In this document: piece by piece, positions 1-8,057 of the stretch
How the letters are laid out: each line of letters starts with the position of its first letter
How positions within the stretch are numbered: the first letter of the stretch is position 1
From: Shewanella indica
GTDB taxonomy: Bacteria > Pseudomonadota > Gammaproteobacteria > Enterobacterales > Shewanellaceae
Assembly (NCBI RefSeq): GCF_002836975.1
Contig: NZ_NIJK01000011.1
Span: forward strand, 28,748 to 64,393
Length of the DNA: 35,646 nucleotides
Direction of reading: 5' to 3'
Notes under the pieces: generated by a model
Databases searched by the model: none
Told to the model about the DNA's origin: nothing
What the model saw: the letters and a program-made list of their open reading frames with translations, nothing else
Program-made: the position numbers and the translations under genes

Positions 1-633
1 GAGATTAAAATCCTCTGTCAGCTGCAGCAAAAAATCCCTGGCCAGCAATGCAACTGCAAAATAAAACTCAGTTTGTGCATGCTCGGCAGCCAACTCAAGG
101 CAGCGCTCCGCCCAAGGAAGAAGATGCTGTTGCAGTAATACCTGAGTAAAACGCACTAATCTCTGGTTATCCGGCTCTGCTGCCAAGCGTCCAAAACTGG
201 CATCCAACACGCTAAAGAACAGGCCGATATGATCGACCGGATCCCTTGCCGGTAGCTGCAAACTGACATCATGAACCTGATAAAAATCCATCAACGCCAG
301 AGTGCTTCTGTCATTCAACACTTGTTCTTCACCCAAATAAACAGAACCATAAGGTACAGCTTTAGGCTCACCGGGACCGAAAAACAGTTGTCCATAGTCA
401 AGTTGCAGATCCAGAAATTGAGTCTCGTCCCATTGCTGCAAATAGTTAGCCAGTGCTTCCCTACCGATCCTGTTACCGTCTCGAGCAGCCAGCTCAGGCC
501 AAGTCTCGGCAACTTGATTGACCTTTAATTCGGTGATCAACTCAGGTTTAGGGTAGCCGTAAAGCAGATGATGCAGAAGACGTGCTATCCCTTGATATTG
601 AATGAAATCTATATTAGACAAAGACTTAGACAT
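1..633 (-). CDS. dmsG: TorD/DmsD-family chaperone for the DMSO reductase (DmsG), 3' end cut by the window
   Basis: The reverse strand is open from an ATG at 633 to the left edge (211 codons, no stop), so the C-terminus lies outside the window. The predicted protein begins MSKSLSNIDFIQYQGIARLL and is rich in helices. It contains the segment YGQLFFGPGEPKAVPYGSVY, characteristic of TorD/DmsD/NarJ-type chaperones, followed by a D-P-V-D-H-I-G-L-F motif close to the family's conserved E/D-P-x-D-H-I/L signature. Members bind the twin-arginine leader of a molybdoenzyme in the cytoplasm and hold it until cofactor is inserted. A good Shine-Dalgarno (AGGAGA) sits 5-6 bases before the ATG. It lies 50 bases after dmsB on the same strand, as dmsG does in Shewanella. 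The family is clear; the specific partnership with DmsA is inferred from position. Confidence 0.9.
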   Translation of the reverse strand, partial: MSKSLSNIDFIQYQGIARLLHHLLYGYPKPELITELKVNQVAETWPELAARDGNRIGREALANYLQQWDETQFLDLQLDYGQLFFGPGEPKAVPYGSVYLGEEQVLNDRSTLALMDFYQVHDVSLQLPARDPVDHIGLFFSVLDASFGRLAAEPDNQRLVRFTQVLLQQHLLPWAERCLELAAEHAQTEFYFAVALLARDFLLQLTEDFNL

Positions 634-650
634 CTTATCTCCTGATGGAC

Positions 651-679
651 AAAAACAGGCGCCCACGGGCGCCTGTTTT
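651..679 (-). terminator. Perfect 13-bp hairpin with U-run between dmsB and dmsG
   Basis: Arms at 652-664 and 667-679 are exact reverse complements (AAAACAGGCGCCC and its partner). On the reverse transcript the stem ends in a run of U from the A's at 651-655. It starts 5 bases after the dmsB stop and ends just before the dmsG Shine-Dalgarno. It has the form of an intrinsic terminator or partial attenuator inside the operon, and could set the chaperone level well below that of the enzyme subunits. Confidence 0.75.
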
Positions 680-683
680 CCAG

Positions 684-1364
684 TTACACCTCAGTAGGGT
701 TAAGCACCTTGCCGGCACCACTTCCCGCGGGTTGACCATGGCGGTTTGCCTTGATGATCAGGTTAGGGGAAGTTATCGATTCACTGGGCAAGGGGGCGAT
801 ATGACCATCACCGTCACCATACTTGGCGCGCAAGTTGTCCATGGTATCAAAGTCCAGCGCTCGCATTGGGCAGGACTCAACACAGACAGGTTGGCGCCCT
901 TCAGCCAAGCGTTCGTGACAACCATCGCATTTGGTCATCACTTTACGCTCTCTATCTATCTGTGGTGCGTCGTACGGACAAGCTCTGGCACAGCTTTCAC
1001 AGCCAATACACAGAGACTCTTCGACATGCACCAAACCATCTTCACGACGCTTGTGCATAGCACCGGTTGGACAGGCTTTGACGCACACAGGTTCGCTGCA
1101 ATGGTTACAGCCAATGGACATATAATAAGCAAATACATCCTGACTATAAGTCTGGGTATTGGGATCCACAGACCAGCTACCACCACAGTATTCATAAACC
1201 CGGCGCCAGGTGACGCCTTTCAGGCTGGGGACGCCATTGGCCAAAGGTTTATTATTGGCGCGCAGCAAATCACCCTGACGGTCTTTGCAAGATACATGAC
1301 AGGCCTTGCAACCAGTGCACTTGGTGGTATCGACATAAAAGCCGTATTGAGTAGATTGATTCAT
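684..1364 (-). CDS. dmsB: DMSO reductase-type iron-sulfur subunit DmsB
   Basis: A 226-aa ferredoxin-like electron-transfer subunit. Four Cys groups are visible, each suited to one [4Fe-4S] cluster: C16/19/22/26, C86/89/94/98, C119/122/125/129 and C146/149/161/165. This is the DmsB/PhsB/TtrB family layout. There is no signal peptide, so it would be exported together with the Tat-targeted DmsA, as known for this family. The start ATG lies 14 bases after the dmsA stop. No DmsC-type membrane anchor follows it. Electrons are instead expected from the DmsE/DmsF conduit encoded upstream, as in Shewanella extracellular DMSO respiration. Substrate specificity (DMSO versus another terminal acceptor) cannot be read from this subunit. 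Confidence 0.95.
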   Translation of the reverse strand: MNQSTQYGFYVDTTKCTGCKACHVSCKDRQGDLLRANNKPLANGVPSLKGVTWRRVYEYCGGSWSVDPNTQTYSQDVFAYYMSIGCNHCSEPVCVKACPTGAMHKRREDGLVHVEESLCIGCESCARACPYDAPQIDRERKVMTKCDGCHERLAEGRQPVCVESCPMRALDFDTMDNLRAKYGDGDGHIAPLPSESITSPNLIIKANRHGQPAGSGAGKVLNPTEV

Positions 1365-1378
1365 TTACAAGTGCTCCC

Positions 1379-3895
1379 TTACGCTTTTTTGATGAGCTGA
1401 ACACGGTTGGTGTGTTGAGGATTCCCCTTGGCCACCGGGCTTGGGATATAACGGGTCAGAGTATTGATTGCCCCGCCGACATCGATCACTTTTCCGGACT
1501 GTCCAATGCGGCCATTGGCATCAGCCAGGTACCAGGCCCCTTGCCCCAATGCCACGACGCCTGGCGCCACTCGAGGAGTAACCCGAACCTTGACCTCAAT
1601 AGATCCCCGCTCGTTGTACATTTCGACCACATCACCGGCAGTCAACTGATAGGCAGCCGCGTCGATGGGGTTAATCCACACAGCATCTTCCACAGCCTCA
1701 CGCAACCAAGGCACGTTGTGGTAGCTGGAGTGAGTGCGCCCCTTGGTGTGATAACCTGCAAGTTGCAGCGGGAAGCCTGCATCTATGGCGTCCTGATCCT
1801 CATAACCATCCCAAGTCACCGTGTACTGAGGAATGGCTGTAATGGAGTCACCTTTTACCTTGTTCTGTTCCCAGTTTTTGGCGCGCCAAGCCAGCTCTGC
1901 AGAATAAATCTCTATCTTGCCTGAAGGCGTAGATAACGCTTTGCCACCATTGACATAGCTATCCAGAGCAACATATTTGTCGCCCATATTCTTGCGGAAT
2001 ACCCCTATCTTCTGGGCCTCTTTATAGCTGGCAGGGAAAGCCGGGCTGACACCTAGGTTTGCACTGGCACTCTTGGTTTTCTGATAAAGTTCTTCCAACC
2101 AATCAGCTTCGGTTTTGCCTTCAGTGAACAGCTGACCAACACCCATTTTCTCTGCGATCATAGCAGCGGCTTCATACATGGACTTACAATCCCACATAGG
2201 TTTTACCGCGGCAGACATGGCGGTCAAATACCCAAGCGAACCTGAGGCATATGAGTCATTCACCAAGTCATTGGACTCCAGCCAACTGGTATCGGGAAGT
2301 ATGATATCGGCAAACTTAGCCCCTGGAGTCATCCAGCAATCGCAGGAAACGATAAACAAGTCTTCAGCATCACGTAAAATACGCGCTGTGTTATTGATTT
2401 CAGCGTGCTGGTTCAGCAAAGAACTATCCGAGGCACTGAACACAAAATGAATATTGCTGCCCAGTTTCTCATCGGGATCCGCAGTTCCGCGAATACCGTG
2501 AGTACGTGCAGTAAAATTCTCACCGTTTTCAATCGCTTCAGTCCAGGTAAAGAAGGAGATAGCTTCCTTAACCGGGTTGGAACCCGTAGGAATACCTGCA
2601 CGTGACATGCTGCTCATATAAGGCAGTTCACCATTGGACGCCCCCAGAGTACCCAGCTTACCTGTCAGTACAGAAAGCATATACAGGGCACGCATACTCT
2701 GTTCACCGTTGGCCTGGCGGTTAACCCCGGCACCTGCCACAATATAGGGAGCCTTGGCATTCATCAGATCTTCGGCCACCTGACGGATATAAGCAGCGCT
2801 GATGCCAGTAATTTTCTCGGCCCATTCAGGCGTGCGCGCGCCTTGAGCGGCAAACTTACCAACCCCCATGATGTAATCATGGTAGTTATCGCTGCTGTCC
2901 ATACAGGCCGCATATTCTTGCTCTTTGGCATCACTGCTAGCAGCAAACAATGCTTTTTGTTTCTCAATGGAGGCCGCGTCATACCCCACTGCATACTCAT
3001 TGATAAAGCCAAGTGAATTGGCATCTACCCAACCTGTGCTGATCATCTCGAAAGCAACAGCTTCGGCAAACGCCGCATCGGTTCCGGGACGAATAGGCAA
3101 CCACATGGACTCTTTGCCCAGCATAGAATCGGTATAGCGAGGATCAATCATCACCACTTTAAGGCCATTATTTTTCATCAAGGCCTGCAGGTAGTCGTAC
3201 CCTTCACCCGATCCGGATTGACGAATTTCACTTGGGTTGTAACCAAAGCCCAGGAAAAAGTCACTGTGTTCCAGAGTTATGGTCGACGAGCCTTGAGTAC
3301 TCCCTGTCCCGAAAGTATGTTTGGCCGCTTCCATCTGCTGAGCCCAAGAGTAGTTGCCGTAAGCGTTAAGGCAACCACCTACCAGGTTAAACAAGCGGTT
3401 AAAACAGGCATTGGAGGCAAAGCCATAATAGGCGCCTGAGCCATAGCTGCGGAATACGGCTTTGTTACCATATTGATTGATCACCCGCTGCAAATTATCT
3501 GCGATGGTTTGAGTTGCTTCATCCCAGGTGATCGGCACAAACTTGGCTTCTCCCCTTTCCCCTACCCGTTTCATTGGTGTTTTCAGGCGATCCGGTGCAT
3601 ATGCACGTTGGCGCAACGAACGACCACGGGCGCAGGCACGAATTTGATGAAGACCGTAGACATCTTCTACCTCATGATCTGTCTCTACCCGGGTAATAAT
3701 GCCATCACGACTGAACACTTTAATCGGACAGTTGGAGCCACAGTTAACCAAGCAGGATGACCAGTTTATCTGCTCATCACTGACAGGTGGCTTTGGCGGG
3801 ACAACATTGGCGTCATCAGAGCTGGAATTACAGCCAGACACTGTTGCAGCGCAACCCAGGGCGGCACTCATTTTCAAGAAACTTCTGCGTTCCAT
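1379..3895 (-). CDS. dmsA: DMSO reductase-type molybdopterin catalytic subunit DmsA (Tat lipoprotein)
   Basis: An 838-aa molybdopterin oxidoreductase of the DMSO reductase family. The N-terminus MERRSFLKMS is a twin-arginine signal, and it is followed by a lipobox-like V-S-G-C with Cys22, so the exported enzyme is probably lipid-anchored. C48, C52, C56 and C88 fit the ligands of the N-terminal [4Fe-4S] cluster. The segment Y-G-N-Y-S-W-A-Q carries Ser183 at the place of the molybdenum-ligand serine of DmsA enzymes. I chose the ATG at 3895 because it begins exactly at the RR signal and has a GAGG Shine-Dalgarno about 10 bases upstream; a GTG at 3910 is in frame but poorly placed. In Shewanella the homologous enzyme works outside the outer membrane, and the lipobox agrees with this. 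The substrate is presumed to be DMSO by operon similarity. Confidence 0.96.
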   Translation of the reverse strand: MERRSFLKMSAALGCAATVSGCNSSSDDANVVPPKPPVSDEQINWSSCLVNCGSNCPIKVFSRDGIITRVETDHEVEDVYGLHQIRACARGRSLRQRAYAPDRLKTPMKRVGERGEAKFVPITWDEATQTIADNLQRVINQYGNKAVFRSYGSGAYYGFASNACFNRLFNLVGGCLNAYGNYSWAQQMEAAKHTFGTGSTQGSSTITLEHSDFFLGFGYNPSEIRQSGSGEGYDYLQALMKNNGLKVVMIDPRYTDSMLGKESMWLPIRPGTDAAFAEAVAFEMISTGWVDANSLGFINEYAVGYDAASIEKQKALFAASSDAKEQEYAACMDSSDNYHDYIMGVGKFAAQGARTPEWAEKITGISAAYIRQVAEDLMNAKAPYIVAGAGVNRQANGEQSMRALYMLSVLTGKLGTLGASNGELPYMSSMSRAGIPTGSNPVKEAISFFTWTEAIENGENFTARTHGIRGTADPDEKLGSNIHFVFSASDSSLLNQHAEINNTARILRDAEDLFIVSCDCWMTPGAKFADIILPDTSWLESNDLVNDSYASGSLGYLTAMSAAVKPMWDCKSMYEAAAMIAEKMGVGQLFTEGKTEADWLEELYQKTKSASANLGVSPAFPASYKEAQKIGVFRKNMGDKYVALDSYVNGGKALSTPSGKIEIYSAELAWRAKNWEQNKVKGDSITAIPQYTVTWDGYEDQDAIDAGFPLQLAGYHTKGRTHSSYHNVPWLREAVEDAVWINPIDAAAYQLTAGDVVEMYNERGSIEVKVRVTPRVAPGVVALGQGAWYLADANGRIGQSGKVIDVGGAINTLTRYIPSPVAKGNPQHTNRVQLIKKA

Positions 3896-3923
3896 TATAT
3901 TTATCCTCACGATTTAAGTTTGC

Positions 3924-5918
3924 TCAAGGCAACAGGTAGCTGAAAGAGAACATCAGCTGATGGGCGTTATAGTTATGATTCAATACGCCCAAAGTAGTCA
4001 GGCCGGTGGCGGCATCAATACCGACATCGCTGCCATCGGTATCGAAGTAACGCTCGTACCGGTACGACACTTTCAGAGCCATGGCATCATTCAAGTGGTA
4101 GCGGCCGTATAGCTCAACACTATGATTAAAACTGTAATAGTCATCGTACTGAGCGCTTCCAATACAGGTTTCCCCCTCGGAATCGGCAAATTGATAGTCA
4201 GCCCCCAAGGTCAGGCGGTCGTCCAGCAAGCCGCTATAGGCGATACCTGCCCCAAGGTTGATAAAGCTGTCATCGATGTCGCCATACCAAGTCGCGCTTT
4301 GGTCGCCACTCTGTTTCGATGCAATCCACTGCTGGCCAACGAAACCGTAAACACTCAGTTGCTTACTCAACTGCATTGTCAGGTTCAGGTCATAGCCATA
4401 ATCGCGGGATTCAGTAAGACCAATGACTGTTTCTTGATAATCATCAAAGGCATAGTGACTGTTCAGGTCCAACGTCATCCAGCTCAGCGGTGTGTACTGC
4501 AACCCAAGTTCCATTGCGGTCCGGCGTCGATCAGCCAGGTGATACTTGCGCAGCAGGCTCTGGGTTTCGCTGGAGGTCAGTTCGGCCGCCTCATAGCGGC
4601 TGCCATCCCGCTCACCAAAACTGGCTTTCAGATCAAGCTTCAGCGGAGTAAAAAGCTGCATACCCAGCTTGGCCCACAGGTTGTGGTCACGGGTTTCTTC
4701 CCGCTCACCATAGCTGCGATCAAGCTGTTTGAAGTCGTAACCAGTCTGGAGTCGGTAACCCGGCGCCAAGCGGTAGCTGGCATTGAGTTTCAGTGCCTGA
4801 CGTTCAGAATCCAGCAAAGGATTTTGCCGAATAGCGCCACTGACTGGGTTGAATTCAAGCTGCACAAATTCGGCAACAGTAGAATCATTGTCGTGCTTGC
4901 GGTAATCCAATTGTCCCCCCAGGCGCAAACGACTATTGACCAAGGTGCTGACGGCCAGATTGGCGTCCAGGGTATCTACCTGACCATCCCAGCTTTGCAG
5001 CGGATTTCCCGTCATCTGGATCAGGCCTTCATCTTGGATCATCCGTCCGGCAATTGCCCGGCAGCTGATCACCGTGTTGCTCAACCGGTACTGGCCGTTC
5101 AATGTCAGTTGATGGGCCTGATTGTCCGGTGCGGCGCTGTAGATATCACTGGCATAAGGCAGACTTAAATTGTTGATGTCATTCTTGTATTGGCTACCTT
5201 GATACGCCAATTCAGTAAACCAATTGTCGCCGCTGAGCTGTAACCCGGCCCGCAACTTGTCGTTGCTCTCATCCACCGGCAAAGCGAAGTTGACCGGCCT
5301 TGGAGTCATCAAACTGGCACTGCGGTGGCCCTGTTTTTCCTCTCTGTCATAGCGAACATAGCTGCTCAGATCACCGATTTGGGCCAATTGACCGAAGTCA
5401 TAGCGAAAGCCTATTCCAGCCTGCTGCCGCTCCAGTTCCAGATCCAGGTAACGCAGGGTATCATCGGGTTGCAGCATACCCTGGTTATGCCAAAGTCCGG
5501 TGCCAACGTTGCCGTTCTCATAACGGGTCAAGCTGCGATAATCCAGCGTCATCTGGTACTTGCCGGGGCGACCGCTTTTAAGGCTGACAAAGCCGTTATC
5601 CTGACCCAAATTATGGGCCCGCAGTTGGCTGCGATACCCGTTTTCGGTGCGGTAACCAAGTGCAGCATCGACACTGGCGACGATACCATCATGATCATCA
5701 CCAAAAGCATTACCGCTGTGGATATCATCACTGTCGTTGTACCCGGCATTCACTGTAGCCTCACCGGCCAAGCCTGGCGTCAACTGACACTGCCGACATT
5801 GAAAACCGGCAGTATTGACCTTATCTGTATTGGCACGGCTAACCCCAAAATCGGCAGCCACAACAGTTCCTGAAACACCCAGTAGTGCCACAGTCAACAG
5901 ATTCAAAGGAAATCTCAT
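3924..5918 (-). CDS. dmsF: MtrB/PioB-family outer-membrane beta-barrel DmsF
   Basis: A 664-aa predicted outer-membrane porin. It has a classic signal peptide (hydrophobic core LLTVALLGVSGTVVAA, cleavage near residue 22), then alternating beta-strand segments throughout and a C-terminal strand ending FSFSYLLP. Near the mature N-terminus there is a C-x-x-C pair (C41, C44), a hallmark of the proteobacterial MtrB/DmsF group. Such barrels sheath a decaheme cytochrome so that electrons cross the outer membrane. The ATG at 5918 has AGGAG 8 bases upstream; the in-frame GTG at 5927 abuts that Shine-Dalgarno and is unlikely. It lies 15 bases after dmsE and 28 bases before dmsA, so one transcript is likely. 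Confidence 0.93.
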   Translation of the reverse strand: MRFPLNLLTVALLGVSGTVVAADFGVSRANTDKVNTAGFQCRQCQLTPGLAGEATVNAGYNDSDDIHSGNAFGDDHDGIVASVDAALGYRTENGYRSQLRAHNLGQDNGFVSLKSGRPGKYQMTLDYRSLTRYENGNVGTGLWHNQGMLQPDDTLRYLDLELERQQAGIGFRYDFGQLAQIGDLSSYVRYDREEKQGHRSASLMTPRPVNFALPVDESNDKLRAGLQLSGDNWFTELAYQGSQYKNDINNLSLPYASDIYSAAPDNQAHQLTLNGQYRLSNTVISCRAIAGRMIQDEGLIQMTGNPLQSWDGQVDTLDANLAVSTLVNSRLRLGGQLDYRKHDNDSTVAEFVQLEFNPVSGAIRQNPLLDSERQALKLNASYRLAPGYRLQTGYDFKQLDRSYGEREETRDHNLWAKLGMQLFTPLKLDLKASFGERDGSRYEAAELTSSETQSLLRKYHLADRRRTAMELGLQYTPLSWMTLDLNSHYAFDDYQETVIGLTESRDYGYDLNLTMQLSKQLSVYGFVGQQWIASKQSGDQSATWYGDIDDSFINLGAGIAYSGLLDDRLTLGADYQFADSEGETCIGSAQYDDYYSFNHSVELYGRYHLNDAMALKVSYRYERYFDTDGSDVGIDAATGLTTLGVLNHNYNAHQLMFSFSYLLP

Positions 5919-5933
5919 CTTCAACACTCCTGC

Positions 5934-6896
5934 TTAACGGGACAGCACACTGCCGGCTGGATGATTAGAACCATGGATTTGGCTGTGGCAGTTCAAACAA
6001 CTCTTGCCGGAGCCAAAAGCGTTAATACCACTTTGAGATACAGCTCTTGAGGCATGACCATCGTCGGCATGGCATTGTTGACATAACTGGGGTACCCGGG
6101 CTTTCAACAAGGCTTCGTTCACACTGCCGTGAGCGTTGTGGCAGTTGGCGCAGTTTTCCACCACAGGAGCATGTTCCCACAATACAGGGCCACGCTTGTC
6201 GGCATGACATTCATAGCAAGTGGTATTGATACTGCTCTGTTTCAGTGCACTTTCGGTCAAGGAACCATGAGGGTTGTGGCAATCGATACAGGTCATCTGA
6301 TCCCACTTGAGCGGATGGGATGAACGCTTGCTCATATCGGCCTTGGCACGGGTATGGCAGCTGGTGCAGGCCTCGTTGATCCGCAAAGGATTGAGCATGG
6401 GGTCTTCGGCGGCATGCACCTGATGGCAATCGGCACAGGCTACCTGCTCCAGATTATGCAAACTGTTGTGCCAAGCCATCTGTTCCGTATTCTGGTGACA
6501 ATCAAGGCAAACACTATTCTGACTTTCAGCTGAGAGTTTGGACTCCGGGCCGAAGCTTATCATAGGCTCCTTACCGCCACGGTTATGCTTACCCATGGGG
6601 CCATGACAAGCTTCACATTGAAGTCCAGCCATAGGTAAACGGCTATTATTCATCCCGCCATGGGTTCCTTTAAACAGCGCCATAACTTTGGGATCTTTTT
6701 TATGGCACATCAGACAGGAGTCTGCGCCTTTAGGGGAATATTTCCCATCACTGAACTTTTCAGCTAATTGCTGTTCAAGCTCGGTTGCAGTTAAATTATC
6801 CCAAGGGGTAGCCTGAACAAAAGCAGTTGAAAACAATAAGACAGCGCTTAGCGCATATAGGCAAAAACTCCAGCCTTTATTGATAGATTTAATCAT
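5934..6896 (-). CDS. dmsE: Decaheme c-type cytochrome DmsE (MtrA family)
   Basis: A 320-aa periplasmic multiheme cytochrome with a signal peptide ([19 protein letters not shown]). I count ten C-x-x-C-H heme-binding motifs in order: CLMCH, CEACH, CLDCH, CADCH, CTSCH, CIDCH, CYECH, CANCH, CQQCH and CLNCH. This is the MtrA/DmsE pattern. It should accept electrons from the periplasmic or inner-membrane side (CymA-type quinol dehydrogenase in Shewanella, not in this window), and insert into the DmsF barrel to deliver them to DmsAB. It is the first gene of the operon. An AAGG lies 7 bases before the ATG. A small hairpin (6930-6945) lies in the leader. Confidence 0.96.
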   Translation of the reverse strand: MIKSINKGWSFCLYALSAVLLFSTAFVQATPWDNLTATELEQQLAEKFSDGKYSPKGADSCLMCHKKDPKVMALFKGTHGGMNNSRLPMAGLQCEACHGPMGKHNRGGKEPMISFGPESKLSAESQNSVCLDCHQNTEQMAWHNSLHNLEQVACADCHQVHAAEDPMLNPLRINEACTSCHTRAKADMSKRSSHPLKWDQMTCIDCHNPHGSLTESALKQSSINTTCYECHADKRGPVLWEHAPVVENCANCHNAHGSVNEALLKARVPQLCQQCHADDGHASRAVSQSGINAFGSGKSCLNCHSQIHGSNHPAGSVLSR

Positions 6897-7038
6897 TCTC
6901 CGGCCTTTATTATCTATTTCACTTAAAAAGGAGACCGTTTTCTCCCAAACACAATTCTAAGGCATTCACTTTTCGAATTATCAAATGTTGCATTTCCATA
7001 TTTCAAATTTGGGATGAACATACAAAACAACACAACAA

Positions 7039-7054
7039 TATGACACCGATCACT
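7039..7054. promoter_or_regulatory. CRP-like site upstream of dmsE
   Basis: TATGA-N6-TCACT matches 8 of 10 positions of the CRP core TGTGA-N6-TCACA. It is centred about 150 bases before the dmsE start. CRP is known to be required for anaerobic respiration, including DMSO reduction, in Shewanella. Assignment here rests on sequence match and position only. Confidence 0.4.
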
Positions 7055-7159
7055 CAAAATCACATCATAACCAATAAATGCCAATAAATTGACTAAAGAT
7101 AACACCTTGAATAACAATTAAAAAAAACAAAGTCGTTAACCAAATGGGTAGAGGTTGAA

Positions 7160-7169
7160 ATAATTAACG
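7160..7169 (-). promoter_or_regulatory. ArcA-box-like sequence upstream of dmsE
   Basis: The reverse strand reads GTTAATTAT, close to the ArcA core WGTTAATTAW. ArcA influences DMSO respiration in Shewanella. The match is short and lies in AT-rich DNA, so it could be chance. Confidence 0.25.
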
Positions 7170-7212
7170 AAACAAAATGTAACAACGAAATAGTTGCATA
7201 ATAATTGCATGA

Positions 7213-7226
7213 TTGATATGAATCAC
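7213..7226. promoter_or_regulatory. FNR/EtrA-like site upstream of dmsE
   Basis: TTGAT-ATGA-ATCAC matches 9 of 10 positions of the FNR consensus TTGAT-N4-ATCAA. It is centred about 323 bases before dmsE, so it would need a distal promoter or a long leader to act on this operon. Confidence 0.4.
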
Positions 7227-7431
7227 AATTTAAAAAGACTCAAAAAATATGTATTATTAAAACATAAACAACGAATATGAGAATGAAAATCATATAGGAC
7301 ATATATTATTTCAATTATTGATAAGTATTTTATTATTTAATAAATAACTTTATTTTCAGGATTAGGAATAAGAAAGGTTTTAACAAGTTCCATCAGCACT
7401 CTGAGTTAACTTGTCGGATGGGATAAAAAGC

Positions 7432-7563
7432 ATGCAAATAAGAGGTATCACTCCCGTAAATATTGAACATAAGGAAGCTGTGAACAAGTCCCATGTGTGC
7501 CCTGCATCGGCTACTGGATGCAATGCGTGGCTCACTGCAATTCCCCTGGAACCCAGGGTGTAA
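7432..7563 (+). CDS. Candidate small ORF of 43 aa, unrecognised
   Basis: An ATG-to-TAA frame encoding a 43-residue peptide starting MQIRGITPVNIEHKEAV and ending WLTAIPLEPRV. It sits in a patch of balanced base composition within an AT-rich intergenic region, which is why I list it. There is no good Shine-Dalgarno (only 'gggat' about 9 bases before the ATG), no signal peptide and no motif I recognise. It contains two Cys. It could instead be part of a structured or untranslated RNA, since the DNA has short inverted repeats, or a chance frame. Confidence 0.25.
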   Translation: MQIRGITPVNIEHKEAVNKSHVCPASATGCNAWLTAIPLEPRV

Positions 7564-7673
7564 CACTTACATCTCTAGATAACAGGCCCGACGGCAAACA
7601 CTACTCAACATCAAACTCTCATTAACCAGGAAGCCTCCGAACTGAGTCACAACAGCATGACTCCTGAAGCAAC

Positions 7674-7700
7674 AAAAAAGGCGTCCCATGGACGCCTTTT
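7674..7700 (-). terminator. Intrinsic terminator of rpmE
   Basis: Arms 7676-7686 and 7690-7700 (AAAAGGCGTCC and its exact complement) around a 3-base loop. On the reverse transcript the stem is followed by a U-run from the A's at 7674-7679. It begins 19 bases after the rpmE stop. The T-run at 7697-7700 may also let it work weakly on the forward strand. Confidence 0.9.
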
Positions 7701-7719
7701 CGATTGGTTGCAGTGGCAA

Positions 7720-7932
7720 TTACTTCTTGCCCAGCATACCGAAACGCTTGTTGAACTTGTCGATACGACCACCGGTATCAACAACTTTCTGAGTACCAGT
7801 GTAGAAAGGGTGACATGCACCGCAAACGTCCAAGTGCAGAGCTTTGCCTGCAGTAGAGTTTACTTTGATGACATTGCCACAAGTACAAGTTGCAGTGATT
7901 TCTGCGTATTCAGGATGGATACCTGGTTTCAT
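7720..7932 (-). CDS. rpmE: 50S ribosomal protein bL31, zinc-binding form
   Basis: A 70-aa protein beginning [20 protein letters not shown], the typical bL31 N-terminus. It retains the four Cys zinc ligands (C16, C18, C37, C40), so it is the zinc-containing (C+) paralog rather than the Cys-less YkgM type made under zinc starvation. bL31 bridges the large and small subunits. A GAGGT Shine-Dalgarno lies 8 bases before the ATG. It has its own promoter (8021-8049), a structured leader and a terminator, so it is probably a single-gene transcript. rpmE next to priA is the common gammaproteobacterial arrangement; here a FimV-core gene is inserted between them. Confidence 0.97.
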   Translation of the reverse strand: MKPGIHPEYAEITATCTCGNVIKVNSTAGKALHLDVCGACHPFYTGTQKVVDTGGRIDKFNKRFGMLGKK

Positions 7933-8015
7933 TGGGGTTACCTCAAGTTAAGGCCATGTCGCTCTTCCAACCCGAAGTCGGACACCACATGCGGTTAATA
8001 TCAAAAGTTCAGGGC
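7933..8015 (-). promoter_or_regulatory. Structured rpmE leader, possible bL31 autoregulatory element
   Basis: The roughly 80-base leader contains a hairpin CCGAC-ttcgg-GTTGG. An outer TGTC/GACA pairing could enclose it, just upstream of the Shine-Dalgarno. Autogenous control of rpmE translation through its leader has been described for gammaproteobacteria. I have not matched this leader to a covariance model. Confidence 0.35.
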
Positions 8016-8020
8016 GCAGA

Positions 8021-8049
8021 ATAGTACAGTATCTGCCCAGCGCTGACAA
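8021..8049 (-). promoter_or_regulatory. Sigma-70 promoter of rpmE
   Basis: On the reverse strand: -35 TTGTCA (8044-8049, 5 of 6 to consensus), 17-base spacer, -10 TACTAT (8021-8026, 4 of 6). It begins 8 bases after the stop of the preceding FimV-core gene, giving a leader of about 80 bases. Confidence 0.6.
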
Positions 8050-8057
8050 GTAGGTGA

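Larger units (their letters stand above)
6897..7673. other. Long AT-rich control region upstream of the dms operon
   Basis: This stretch separates dmsE from the rpmE terminator. From about 6920 to 7380 it is very AT-rich and holds CRP-like, ArcA-like and FNR-like sites (listed separately) and a GGAGA/TCTCC hairpin at 6930-6945 in the dmsE leader. From about 7380 to 7620 the base composition becomes more balanced. That part contains only one short candidate ORF (7432-7563) and small inverted repeats, including GCATC/GATGC around a 'ggctactg' loop at about 7503-7521. I could not assign a clear -35/-10 pair for dmsE. Confidence 0.6.

Noticed and set aside
645..1400. Open frame of 251 codons on the forward strand opposite dmsB
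   Set aside because: The reverse strand encodes sixteen correctly spaced cluster cysteines; the forward frame has no family features.
4122..5168. Open frame of 348 codons on the forward strand inside dmsF
   Set aside because: Antisense shadow of the MtrB-like barrel gene, with no ribosome-binding site or domain.
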